Shown in pieces: positions 15,773-23,202 of a DNA stretch of 64,000 bases. Location: NCBI RefSeq assembly GCF_900199455.1, contig NZ_FZQR01000027.1:1-64000 (forward strand), read 5' to 3'. The notes beneath the pieces were generated by a model. That model saw only the letters and a list, made by a program, of their open reading frames with translations. It had not been told where the DNA came from and searched no databases. Numbering within the stretch: position 1 is the stretch's first letter; each line of letters starts with the position of its first letter. This DNA comes from Mesorhizobium carmichaelinearum. Lineage in GTDB: Bacteria > Pseudomonadota > Alphaproteobacteria > Rhizobiales > Rhizobiaceae. The position numbers and the translations under genes are program-made.

Positions 15773-16138
15773 ATGATTCAAATAGGTCGCACGCTCTCCA
15801 CGGGGTTCGGGGCAGCGATCGCATCGATTTGGGTCAGCATGGCCGTGCCGGCAATGGCCGATGAATGCAACATTCCGAAGGCCACCATTCATAAGGGCGG
15901 CACCGTCATTGCCAAAGGTATATCATCGCTGCGGAGCGCACCTCCAGAAGGTGCGTTCGGCACCCTTGGCGATGTTATTGGCTCTACTGAGAAGAACAAG
16001 GAATACGTAATTGACGATGAAAAGTGTGTAAGAATTGTCTTTTTCGGTCGACAATTATGGCTACTTCTGAAAGGCGCGGGCTGGGCATTATCCGGAACGG
16101 ATGACGTTCCTTATCAATATTTCAGCACTAAGAACTGA
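15773..16138 (+). CDS. Small secreted protein of unknown function
   Basis: A 121-residue protein with a clear Sec signal peptide (SIWVSMAVPAMADE, cleavage probably after AMA). The mature part of roughly 90 residues has two cysteines and no recognised domain. The ATG has GGAGG upstream. It follows the lysozyme-like gene after 136 bases and precedes a small membrane protein by 10 bases, so the last two are probably co-transcribed. A periplasmic inhibitor or immunity factor for the neighbouring hydrolases is possible but not shown. Confidence 0.72.
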   Translation: MIQIGRTLSTGFGAAIASIWVSMAVPAMADECNIPKATIHKGGTVIAKGISSLRSAPPEGAFGTLGDVIGSTEKNKEYVIDDEKCVRIVFFGRQLWLLLKGAGWALSGTDDVPYQYFSTKN

Positions 16139-16148
16139 GGGGATCACG

Positions 16149-16490
16149 ATGTCGGGAAACGTGACGGAATTTCTGCGACCCTATCTCGCATTTGTCGGCA
16201 GCCTTTTGTTCATGCTACTTCTAATCGCTCTGTTTTTTTTCGGCGTCTGGTCGCGATCATATCTGTTTCCAGCCAAAGCCAGCCAGCCCTTGCGCCGCCA
16301 GTTAGTCGCCGGGTTGCCGGTCGGCTTGATCACCATGGGAGTTTACGCGAAGACCACCCTCCCGGGAATTATCAATGGTTTAGATGACGCTTCCGACATG
16401 GCTCTGATTGTGGGCTATGCAATTGTCTACGGCATGCTGTCGCGGGAAACCCTTGATAGGATTCTGGGCGCGGTTAAGCCGCCGCTCTAG
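16149..16490 (+). CDS. Small membrane protein, possibly holin-like
   Basis: A 113-residue protein with a strong first membrane helix (FVGSLLFMLLLIALFFFGVW), a second weaker segment (LVAGLPVGLITMGVYA) and a third (MALIVGYAIVYGML). Size, helix number and position beside signal-less wall hydrolases resemble phage holins, though no specific family motif is visible. ATG 16149 is preferred to an in-frame extension that overlaps the preceding gene. Function remains inferred. Confidence 0.65.
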   Translation: MSGNVTEFLRPYLAFVGSLLFMLLLIALFFFGVWSRSYLFPAKASQPLRRQLVAGLPVGLITMGVYAKTTLPGIINGLDDASDMALIVGYAIVYGMLSRETLDRILGAVKPPL

Positions 16491-16528
16491 TTTCCTGATC
16501 CGCGCCATGCAGAATTTGGAGCAATCAT

Positions 16529-16984
16529 ATGTATTGTGATGAGATCATACGTCAGAGATCGTCTCCAAAGATAGCGAATACCAGGTTCTTAGCGTTGATA
16601 GTAAGTACAATCATCAGCACTACAAGTGTAGCCAAAGCCGATTTCAGAATGCTTCACGGTGACGAAATTAACCGGACCCTACTCGGTCATAAGATGCGAC
16701 TTAAAGGCACTCTGTTCGGCGGGTTTTCGGGGGAGTTGTATTGGTTCTCACCAAATAAATTCCGCGTAGTGTCAGGAACGTACGCATCAACTTTTGGAAA
16801 AAAGATATCGGTTATTAATGCCGGCGGTACATGGTCAATAGATGGCGACGCTTACTGTCGACATCTTATTTATGAATCCAGAGACGACTATCGCTGCTTG
16901 TCAATTTATTACGATGACAGCCGCGCGATGTACAAATTTACTGATCACCTATTCGTTATTAGCACTGGCACACTATATCAATAA
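16529..16984 (+). CDS. Small exported protein of unknown function
   Basis: A 151-residue protein with an N-terminal hydrophobic stretch (FLALIVSTIISTTSVAKA) compatible with a Sec signal, followed by a beta-rich region with two or three cysteines (AYCRHLIYES, DDYRCLSIYY). GGAG lies seven bases before the ATG. Base composition is clearly more AT-rich than the genes on either side of the block, suggesting separate origin. No family is recognised. Confidence 0.6.
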   Translation: MYCDEIIRQRSSPKIANTRFLALIVSTIISTTSVAKADFRMLHGDEINRTLLGHKMRLKGTLFGGFSGELYWFSPNKFRVVSGTYASTFGKKISVINAGGTWSIDGDAYCRHLIYESRDDYRCLSIYYDDSRAMYKFTDHLFVISTGTLYQ

Positions 16985-17178
16985 ATACTCACTCCCTATT
17001 ATCCCACAGAGAGGCATCCAGAATTATTCGATTCTGCCTCCATGGCGATGACAGTCCTTGCCGCGACTAACCCCGGCAAAAGCGCGCTGCGGTATTGTCA
17101 TGGCCTCGTAAGCCGGGATGAACTCACGTCAAATTCAAATTATACGCGACGCCAAACGCTACTAAAATCCGGTAAATG

Positions 17179-17598
17179 CTATACAATTGGCACAATTGTT
17201 TTTCCTGTAGCTGGGTCAATCCTGCGCTCCACGAATTTCAAAACTATTATATAGAGAACCGTGTTCCCCACAAGCAGAGCAGACCTTATCCAGAATCCAA
17301 TCTCGACCGCCCGTACTATGTTTTCACCTCCCGCAAAACCCGGGCGGACGAGACTAGCAAGAGCCGATTCTTGCATATTCATGAACCAAAGAACTATCAA
17401 TAGAAACACGTTACTTATTATGGTTAGACGTAAGAGTCTAAAATTGTACTTGGAAACGAGACGGCGCACCTCATCGTATTGGACCAGCGCATAGTATACG
17501 GCAAAAGCCAGGCCAAACATAAGAACAACCAACTGGTTGCCCACGTCCCAGTAGTTTTTTGCGTACGTCAGCGCCATGCCATTGCCAAGTGAGTCCAT
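17179..17598 (-). CDS. Membrane protein of unknown function
   Basis: A 139-residue protein with three hydrophobic helices (LVVLMFGLAFAVYYALV, TIISNVFLLIVLWFM and SALLVGNTVLYIIVLKFV) and a basic loop between the first two. It is the only minus-strand gene between the XRE regulator and the tRNA. Composition is AT-rich like its left neighbour. No named family is recognised; it could be a small effector or immunity membrane protein. Confidence 0.6.
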   Translation of the reverse strand: MDSLGNGMALTYAKNYWDVGNQLVVLMFGLAFAVYYALVQYDEVRRLVSKYNFRLLRLTIISNVFLLIVLWFMNMQESALASLVRPGFAGGENIVRAVEIGFWIRSALLVGNTVLYIIVLKFVERRIDPATGKTIVPIV

Positions 17599-17966
17599 TT
17601 TAACCCCCCATAGAGATCCAAATCTAGGTCACGTTATGCTATCTAACAACAGCAGGTTGGTCGGCAGGCTGCGATCGAAACATCCGAAATTATGATAACA
17701 TGGCACTTCTTTGACCGGTAGATATATATTTTTTTGTCAAGTTTCACCTAAGAAGGACCCTCGGTGCTGAGAATTGGCTGAATGTCTGAAATTGGGGCCA
17801 AAAATGGACAGGCGGCTTCAACGCTCACGATCCCAGAAACGTCAACGGTCAAGCCAGCTTGCTTTCAATCCTAGAATATCGCGAGCCGGCTCTGCCTCAT
17901 CGAAAGACCGTGTTGTCTTTGGCAAGAAGTCGGGATATTTTCTGGCGATATCGTGAGGGCACGGCT
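17599..17966. other. Non-coding stretch between divergent membrane-protein genes
   Basis: The first part is AT-rich and probably contains the promoter of the minus-strand gene. A run of T and A at about 17720-17740 could be a promoter element. Open frames from about 17774 have no family match. The frame of the next gene extends upstream to about 17859 without a good start. Confidence 0.45.
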
Positions 17967-18572
17967 ATGAGCGGCACTTCACCTACCGGCTGGAAGAAAC
18001 CGGAGCTCTGGAGCTTTCGCTTAAGTGTTGCGAGTCTTGTCATTTCTACGTTGATGACCGCCGGATTGTTTTACTATGGCCAGAAATTTGCTCAGCTGTC
18101 AGCAGATAGGTCTAGAGTCGAAAAGGTTCAGGATAAGAAAATAGAACTCTGGGATCGAATCGGACCGCAGTTAAATAAAATACTCAGCTACATCATTTAT
18201 GTGGGTCGCTGGAATCAAATCTCAGCGGCCCAAGTAGTTGACGCTAAGCGGGCGTCAGACGAGATATTTTATATCTACAAGCCTTTTTTTTCAGATAAAT
18301 TTCAAAACGACTACAATCGTTTTATGGATTCCGCGTTTCAGACCTTTAATGGCATGGGGGAAGATGCAAAGATCCGAACCTCTCCGGCAAGCCGCAAGGA
18401 CGATCCAAAAGCGTTTGCCGATAGCTACGACCTGCAGGTAACTTTTGACACTTACAACGCCTTGCTTGCCGATGCGGTCGATGAGTTCGGCTTAAGCTTC
18501 GCGGAGCCAAAGTTCAAAAGTCTCGCTCCTGTGGGCGTACCTGATAAAGTCACGGTGACCCAGTCGAAGTGA
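17967..18572 (+). CDS. Single-pass membrane protein of unknown function
   Basis: A 201-residue protein from ATG 17967 (GAGGG upstream). One N-terminal membrane helix (SVASLVISTLMTAGLFYYGQ) is followed by a soluble, helical, charged domain (about 45-200). The layout, an N-terminal anchor with a helical cytoplasmic or periplasmic domain, resembles many uncharacterised DUF4760-like proteins, but I cannot assign a family. It is the last gene before the recombinase module. Confidence 0.6.
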   Translation: MSGTSPTGWKKPELWSFRLSVASLVISTLMTAGLFYYGQKFAQLSADRSRVEKVQDKKIELWDRIGPQLNKILSYIIYVGRWNQISAAQVVDAKRASDEIFYIYKPFFSDKFQNDYNRFMDSAFQTFNGMGEDAKIRTSPASRKDDPKAFADSYDLQVTFDTYNALLADAVDEFGLSFAEPKFKSLAPVGVPDKVTVTQSK

Positions 18573-18633
18573 GTTCCGGTGCGTAGAATGATTTGATCGC
18601 GTTCACTGCCACGCCACGGTGCAGGATGAATAA

Positions 18634-18939
18634 GTGACCGCTTTCGGGCGTCGGACTAACGCAAATGCCGTCCACCCGAGCAATACTGGGCCGGATCGCC
18701 AGGACGGTGTTCCATCAGTCCGAGCAGCGTCATCGGATAAGGCAGTAACGTCGCCGCCACGATCCCTTCCGCCAAGAGCGGGCTCGCGCCTGATGCGGGA
18801 ATGGAATGGCCGGATGCACATCGTCGAAGTGGTCGACGACGGCTTCGTGCTTGAGGGCAAGACGTATGGATCACTGTCTGCTGTCGCCCGTCGCATTACC
18901 GGCGCACATTGGTCTGGCCCGAGGTTCTTTGGGCTATGA
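18634..18939 (+). pseudogene. DUF2924 gene, 5'-truncated
   Basis: The C-terminal part (GSRLMREWNGRMHIVEVVDD, SLSAVARRITGAHWSGPRFF) is a typical DUF2924 domain. These genes usually sit just before large serine recombinases in alphaproteobacterial islands. Family members are around 140-160 residues; here the conserved N-terminal half is missing and the first 50 codons of the frame show no similarity. A GTG at 18634 opens the frame. The stop overlaps the recombinase ATG by 4 bases, so translational coupling may persist. Confidence 0.65.
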
Positions 18940-20624
18940 CGACGACCCCTCGTCTCAACTGTGCCATCTACACTCGCAAATCGACTGAAGAGGGCCTGGA
19001 GCAAGAATTCAATTCGCTCGACGCACAGCGGGAAGCTTGTGCAGCCTTCATCGCTTCGCAAGTAGGTCTTGGCTGGAAGCTGGTGCCGAACCAGTATGAC
19101 GATGGAGGCATCTCGGGCGGCACGATGGAACGCCCTGCCCTGCAGCGTCTCTTGCAAGACATCCGGGACAAAGAAGTCGATGTGGTGGTGGTCTACAAGA
19201 TCGATCGCCTTACCCGGTCGCTAACGGACTTTTCCAAGATCGTCGAGATCTTCGATGCCAGCTCCGTTTCCTTCGTGTCGGTGACCCAGCAGTTCAACAC
19301 CACGACCTCAATGGGCAGGCTTACGCTCAACGTGCTTTTGTCCTTCGCCCAGTTCGAGCGGGAGGTTACAGCAGAGCGTATCCGAGACAAGATCGCGGCC
19401 TCGAAGAAGAAAGGCATGTGGATGGGTGGCGTGGTACCCCTGGGCTATCGCGTCGAGTACCGCAAGCTGGTGATTGACGAAACCGACGCACAAACAGTCA
19501 GACACCTCTTCGCCCGCTATCTCACCCTGAGATCGGTGCGCGACCTTGTCGATGAGGCTGCGAGCGAAGGGCTTTCCACACGGTCGCGACAACTCAAAGA
19601 CGGATCAGTTGCAGTCACCATGCCGTTTGGCCGCGGCAATCTTTATCACCTGCTTTCGAACCCGATCTACATCGGCAAGATCAGGCACAAGGAACAAGTC
19701 TATGATGGAGAGCACGAGCCGATCGTGTCGCCGGCCACTTTCGAAGAGGCCCAGGCACTTCTTATCTCTCAGGCGCCACGGCGGCGAAGCGATTCCAATG
19801 TCACGCAACCTCATCTGCTCACCGGTCTGCTCTTTGACGAAGTGGGCGAGAAATTGCGATCGGTCCATGCCAACAAGCAAGGTGTTCGTTACCGCTACTA
19901 TGTCTCAAAGCAGTTCGTCGATGAGCGCAGGAAAGGTTCCGAGGGCTGGCGTCTTCCGGCACCCGCACTTGAATCAGTTGTTGAGCATCGCTTGAATCGG
20001 ATTCTGAGTGATCATGCCCAACTGTCTGATTGGATTCGGCAATGGGCCGACGCTGGCGAAATTCAGTCGGCGATGCGGCGAGCCAAAGAGATGCGAGCGT
20101 CCTGGGCATCAGGCACTGCGGACGCGAAGCGATCTCTGCTCCAAAAGATCGTTCGAAAGATCACCCTCAAGCCGGGGGCATTGACCATCGAACTTGACCG
20201 CCGCTCGCTATCGGAATTGCTTCTCGATCAGATTTTGCCACCCAACGATGGCGCCCATGTAACTTCCATCGAATGTCCAATCGGTATGAAGCGGCGCGGC
20301 GTCGAAACACGGATCTTGCTTACAGACGGATCTAAAATCAGCCGAGAACCCGATGGTGCTTTGATCTACCTTCTGCGTCGAGCCCACTTGTACCTCGGTC
20401 AACTTACCGACGGAGCCCATCGAAGCCTCACCGACGTTGCCATGCTCAACGGCACCGATACATCCGAGGTTAGTCGCCTCCTGCCCTTCGCTTTCCTCGC
20501 CCCGAAAATTGCGGCCAGCATCGTTGCAGGTGATCAACCTGTCGACCTAACGACGCACAGGCTCTCGCGGGTGTCTGACCTCCCGCTCGCCTGGGGTAGC
20601 CAGGCCATTCTCCTCGGCTCCTGA
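18936..20624 (+). CDS. Large serine recombinase (site-specific integrase/excisionase)
   Basis: A 562-residue large serine recombinase. The N-terminal resolvase domain starts AIYTRKSTEEG with catalytic S16, then DVVVVYKIDRLTRS and LNVLLSFAQFEREVTAERIR. The recombinase domain follows (LYHLLSNPIYIGKIRHKEQV). The zinc-ribbon position (LLTGLLFDEVGEKL, VRYRYYVSKQ) lacks the usual cysteines, as in several rhizobial relatives. It should cut and rejoin DNA at att sites to move the adjoining island. It is adjacent to a tRNA gene, though serine recombinases do not usually need tRNA targets. Confidence 0.93.
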   Translation: MTTTPRLNCAIYTRKSTEEGLEQEFNSLDAQREACAAFIASQVGLGWKLVPNQYDDGGISGGTMERPALQRLLQDIRDKEVDVVVVYKIDRLTRSLTDFSKIVEIFDASSVSFVSVTQQFNTTTSMGRLTLNVLLSFAQFEREVTAERIRDKIAASKKKGMWMGGVVPLGYRVEYRKLVIDETDAQTVRHLFARYLTLRSVRDLVDEAASEGLSTRSRQLKDGSVAVTMPFGRGNLYHLLSNPIYIGKIRHKEQVYDGEHEPIVSPATFEEAQALLISQAPRRRSDSNVTQPHLLTGLLFDEVGEKLRSVHANKQGVRYRYYVSKQFVDERRKGSEGWRLPAPALESVVEHRLNRILSDHAQLSDWIRQWADAGEIQSAMRRAKEMRASWASGTADAKRSLLQKIVRKITLKPGALTIELDRRSLSELLLDQILPPNDGAHVTSIECPIGMKRRGVETRILLTDGSKISREPDGALIYLLRRAHLYLGQLTDGAHRSLTDVAMLNGTDTSEVSRLLPFAFLAPKIAASIVAGDQPVDLTTHRLSRVSDLPLAWGSQAILLGS

Positions 20625-20671
20625 TAGCATCACCGGTGCATCCGACCGCAACGCCAACCATCGCTTTGGCA

Positions 20672-20760
20672 AACACTTGGCTACGGAATTCGCCCGACAG
20701 AGACGGAGGGCCGAAAGTCAGGTGTTTTCGGCGCTCACTGCCGTGTCTCAGCCAAGTGTT
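20672..20760. repeat. 11-bp perfect inverted repeat flanking the recombinase 3' end
   Basis: AACACTTGGCT (20672-20682) and AGCCAAGTGTT (20750-20760) are perfect inverted copies 67 bases apart, in the gap between the recombinase stop and the tRNA. They may be recombinase binding arms or a remnant. The remaining 20625-20841 sequence holds no gene; an 85-residue frame there runs across the tRNA and is rejected. Confidence 0.5.
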
Positions 20761-20841
20761 GCCAACTACCGGGCGCTAACCCACGGAAATGTCGACTCTA
20801 TTCTGAGACGGTCGAAAAACCCGGAAATCGGATGGACTGTA

Positions 20842-20917
20842 TGGTGGGCCCGGAGGGACTCGAACCCCCAACCAAGCGGTTATGAGCCGCCGGCTCTAAC
20901 CATTGAGCTACAGGCCC
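20842..20917 (-). tRNA. tRNA with CAU anticodon, probably tRNA-Ile2 (lysidine type)
   Basis: Read on the minus strand, a full 76-base cloverleaf folds: acceptor GGGCCTG with CGGGCCC, D-stem GCTC/GAGC, anticodon loop CTCATAA, T-loop TTCGAGT, discriminator A and an encoded CCA. The anticodon is CAU. Variable loop and D-arm are closer to bacterial tRNA-Ile2 (whose C34 becomes lysidine via TilS) than to elongator tRNA-Met, but this is not certain. Its 3' end points towards the accessory block on the left, a common island boundary. Confidence 0.93.
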
Positions 20918-21051
20918 CACGCGGGCTGGATTAATGTTTTTCGCTTCCCGGCACAAGGCTTTCCCGACGAGCTTTCGCGGATCGCCCAAATCAACCCATA
21001 ATCGCGCTCTACGCGACCTTTGCGACTGGATCGCAGACCAAGGAGATTTTC

Positions 21052-21765
21052 ATGACCAAATATCTTTTGCCCCTCGCGCTCGCCGCTGCAATCGCTTTTC
21101 CGGCGATGGCTGGAGCCGCCGATTCGCCGACGCCCGCCCGCATCATTGTTTCGGGTGAAGGCGAAGCGACCACCCCTCCCGACCTGGCGTTGCTGTCGCT
21201 CAGCGTCATGCGCGAAGCCAAGACGGCGCGTGCGGCGCTCGACGCCAACAACGACGCCATGGCCGCCGTGATCGCGGCGATGAAGGCGGCCGGCATCAAG
21301 GATCGCGACCTGCAGACCGCAGGCATCCAGATCAACCCGCGTTACAACTACACCAACAAGCCCGACGGCAGTCAGGAGGCCGAACTCGTCGCCTACCAGG
21401 TGACCAACACGCTTGCGGTGCGCGTGCGCGACATCGACAAGACCGGCGAGATCCTCGACAAGGCGGTGTCGCTCGGCGTTAACCAGGGTGGCGGCATCTC
21501 CTTCACCAACGACAACCCGGCGGCAACCATCGACGCGGCCCGCAAGAAAGCGGTGGCCAACGCGATCGCCAAGGCCAAGACGCTCGCGGAAGCCGCCGGC
21601 GTGAGCATTGGCCGGGTGCTGGAGATCACCGACCAGAACATCGCGCCGCCGCCGATGGCGATCAATGCCAAGGCCTTCGACGCCGCCGCGGGCGCGGCAG
21701 TGCCGACGCAAGCCGGCGAGAACGCCTACAACGTTCAGGTCACCGTTACGTTCGAGCTGAAGTAG
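21052..21765 (+). CDS. SIMPL-domain (DUF541) periplasmic protein
   Basis: A 237-residue protein with a Sec signal peptide (LLPLALAAAIAFPAMAGA) and a SIMPL/DUF541 domain: RIIVSGEGEATTPPDLALLS at the start, GIKDRDLQTAGIQINPRY, AYQVTNTLAVRVRDIDKTGE, AARKKAVANAIAKAKTLAEA and a VTVTFEL end. Family members (YggE, BP26-type proteins) are periplasmic and linked to oxidative or other stress, mechanism unclear. AAGGAG precedes the ATG. It is a single-gene unit ended by a strong terminator. Confidence 0.93.
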   Translation: MTKYLLPLALAAAIAFPAMAGAADSPTPARIIVSGEGEATTPPDLALLSLSVMREAKTARAALDANNDAMAAVIAAMKAAGIKDRDLQTAGIQINPRYNYTNKPDGSQEAELVAYQVTNTLAVRVRDIDKTGEILDKAVSLGVNQGGGISFTNDNPAATIDAARKKAVANAIAKAKTLAEAAGVSIGRVLEITDQNIAPPPMAINAKAFDAAAGAAVPTQAGENAYNVQVTVTFELK

Positions 21766-21827
21766 GCAGCCCGTGTGATGCGTGGTCGAGCCTCGCCCGG
21801 CCACGCCAACGGCAAATGCCGCGCATG

Positions 21828-21862
21828 AAAAACCCCGCTGGATCGCTCCCGCGGGGTTTTTT
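21828..21862 (+). terminator. Intrinsic terminator after the SIMPL gene
   Basis: Arms AAAACCCCGC and GCGGGGTTTT enclose a 12-base loop and are followed by more T residues (GCGGGGTTTTTT ends at 21862). It lies 63 bases after the SIMPL stop codon. Confidence 0.9.
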
Positions 21863-21905
21863 CGAGCCGCACCCATCCTACAGAAAGCGGGCTCTGCTAG
21901 TCCAG

Positions 21906-21955
21906 ACGACCTTCAAAGAAGGTCGTGTCTTCTGGCTAACCCTCGCAGAGGGTTA
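21906..21955. terminator. Pair of tight hairpins between convergent genes
   Basis: ACGACCTTC-AAA-GAAGGTCGT (21906-21926) and TAACCCTC-GCA-GAGGGTTA (21937-21955) are perfect stems with 3-base loops. They lie between the SIMPL gene and the minus-strand gene ending at 21967, probably acting as its terminator and as a transcription barrier from both sides. Confidence 0.7.
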
Positions 21956-21966
21956 TGCCGCGAGCC

Positions 21967-22353
21967 TCAGCGATAGATGACCGGGCAACCGCGTTCATTG
22001 GCGAACACGACGACGACGCGGTCGCCGTCCTGGCGGCCGATGACCTTGACCGTGCGGCGGTTGACGTCGACGATGCGGGCGCGGTAGAGGCCCATGCGCT
22101 CGGCCTTGTCGAGGGCACGATCCGGCGAACAGCCGCGGCGCCAGCCGTCACGGCGCCAGTCGTCACCGCGCCAGTCGTCGCGGCGCTCATCGCGGCGATG
22201 CCGATAGCCGTCGTCGCCGGCATAGACACCAAAGCGCGGATCCTGGTTGTTGCCGAAGCCGAGATAGAGGCTGTCGGCATGAGCAGGGATGGCCGCCAGC
22301 GTGCCGAGGCCGACCAGGGCCGAAAGGGCCGCCGTCTTGATCGTGTTGTACAT
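21967..22353 (-). CDS. Small periplasmic Arg/Asp-rich protein
   Basis: A 128-residue protein with a Sec signal (ALSALVGLGTLAAIPAHA), a short glycine-rich stretch, a central Arg/Asp-rich run (RDERRDDWRGDDWRRDGWRR) and a conserved C-terminal domain (ERMGLYRARIVDVNRRTVKV, ending ERGCPVIYR). Similar rhizobial proteins are annotated only as hypothetical or, misleadingly, as antifreeze proteins. AAGGAGAGAG precedes the ATG at 22353. The C-terminal domain may bind a ligand or nucleic acid; function unknown. Confidence 0.8.
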   Translation of the reverse strand: MYNTIKTAALSALVGLGTLAAIPAHADSLYLGFGNNQDPRFGVYAGDDGYRHRRDERRDDWRGDDWRRDGWRRGCSPDRALDKAERMGLYRARIVDVNRRTVKVIGRQDGDRVVVVFANERGCPVIYR

Positions 22354-22557
22354 GGTTCTCTCTCCTTGTTGCGGGCTTGCGCCCGTCCTCGTGAAACCGA
22401 TGATGGGAGAATGCATCAGCCTGTCTGAACTGTTTACGAACCCGCCGTTCATCTGCGGTTCATGTGGCGGGAAGAGGAAATCTTCGCCAGCTTTCGAACA
22501 ATGCATCCCCAAAAATCTTGCCCCGGTCCTTGTTCCGGAACTGCGCGGATACGGGCC

Positions 22558-23004
22558 TCAAGGCTCGTCGTCGAGCATATAGTCAAAATAATCTTCAGGC
22601 TCGGCCAGATCGGTCTCGCTCGCCTTGACCCGGCCGCGCATCGAGATGCCGGCCTCATGCACGGTCTCGGCACTGCCCGACACCAGCCGATGCCACCAAT
22701 AGAGGTCGTGGCCCTCGGCCACCAACCGGTAGGCGCAGGTGCTGGGCAGCCAGCTGATGGTGCGCACATTCTGCGGCGTCAGCCCGACGCAATCGGGAAC
22801 GCGCGCCAGCCGGTTGGCATAGTCGGCACAGCGGCAGGTTTGTGCGTCGAACAGCCGGCAGCCGACACTGGTCCAGTAGATTTCGCCGGTATCCTCGTCC
22901 TCGAGCTTCGACAGACAGCATTTGCCACAGCCGTCGCACAGCGATTCCCATTCGTCCGGGCTCATCGCTTCCAGCGTCTTTGTTTTCCAAAACGGCGTTT
23001 CCAT
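22558..23004 (-). CDS. YcgN/UPF0260 cysteine-cluster protein
   Basis: A 148-residue protein of the YkgJ/YcgN zinc- or iron-chelating cysteine-cluster family. The signature is CDGCGKCCLSK near residue 23, followed by GCRLFD, TCRCADY, RVPDCV and TCAYRLVAEG. Length and start (METPFWKTKTLEAM) are typical of the alphaproteobacterial form. Function of the family is not established. It is a monocistronic core-type gene, useful as a marker that the chromosome backbone has resumed. Confidence 0.93.
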   Translation of the reverse strand: METPFWKTKTLEAMSPDEWESLCDGCGKCCLSKLEDEDTGEIYWTSVGCRLFDAQTCRCADYANRLARVPDCVGLTPQNVRTISWLPSTCAYRLVAEGHDLYWWHRLVSGSAETVHEAGISMRGRVKASETDLAEPEDYFDYMLDDEP

Positions 23005-23202
23005 TTTGGGGATGTGGCCCCAGTGGCCGCCGAGGTCAAGCGCGGCAACGGTTGAAATGCGGCCGCAACTCGGCCGAATGACACGAAGTTGCCTTCAAAA
23101 GGCCGGCCATTCGCCCTGTACGACATCTATCCCCAGCAAACTGGAACCAATCGGGCTAAGATCGGTTTTGGCAAGGATGGGACCCCACAAGGAGAGTTTT
23201 CG

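Noticed and set aside
20677..20934. 85-codon plus-strand frame across the tRNA
   Set aside because: It runs through the antisense strand of a complete tRNA and has no domain or start support.
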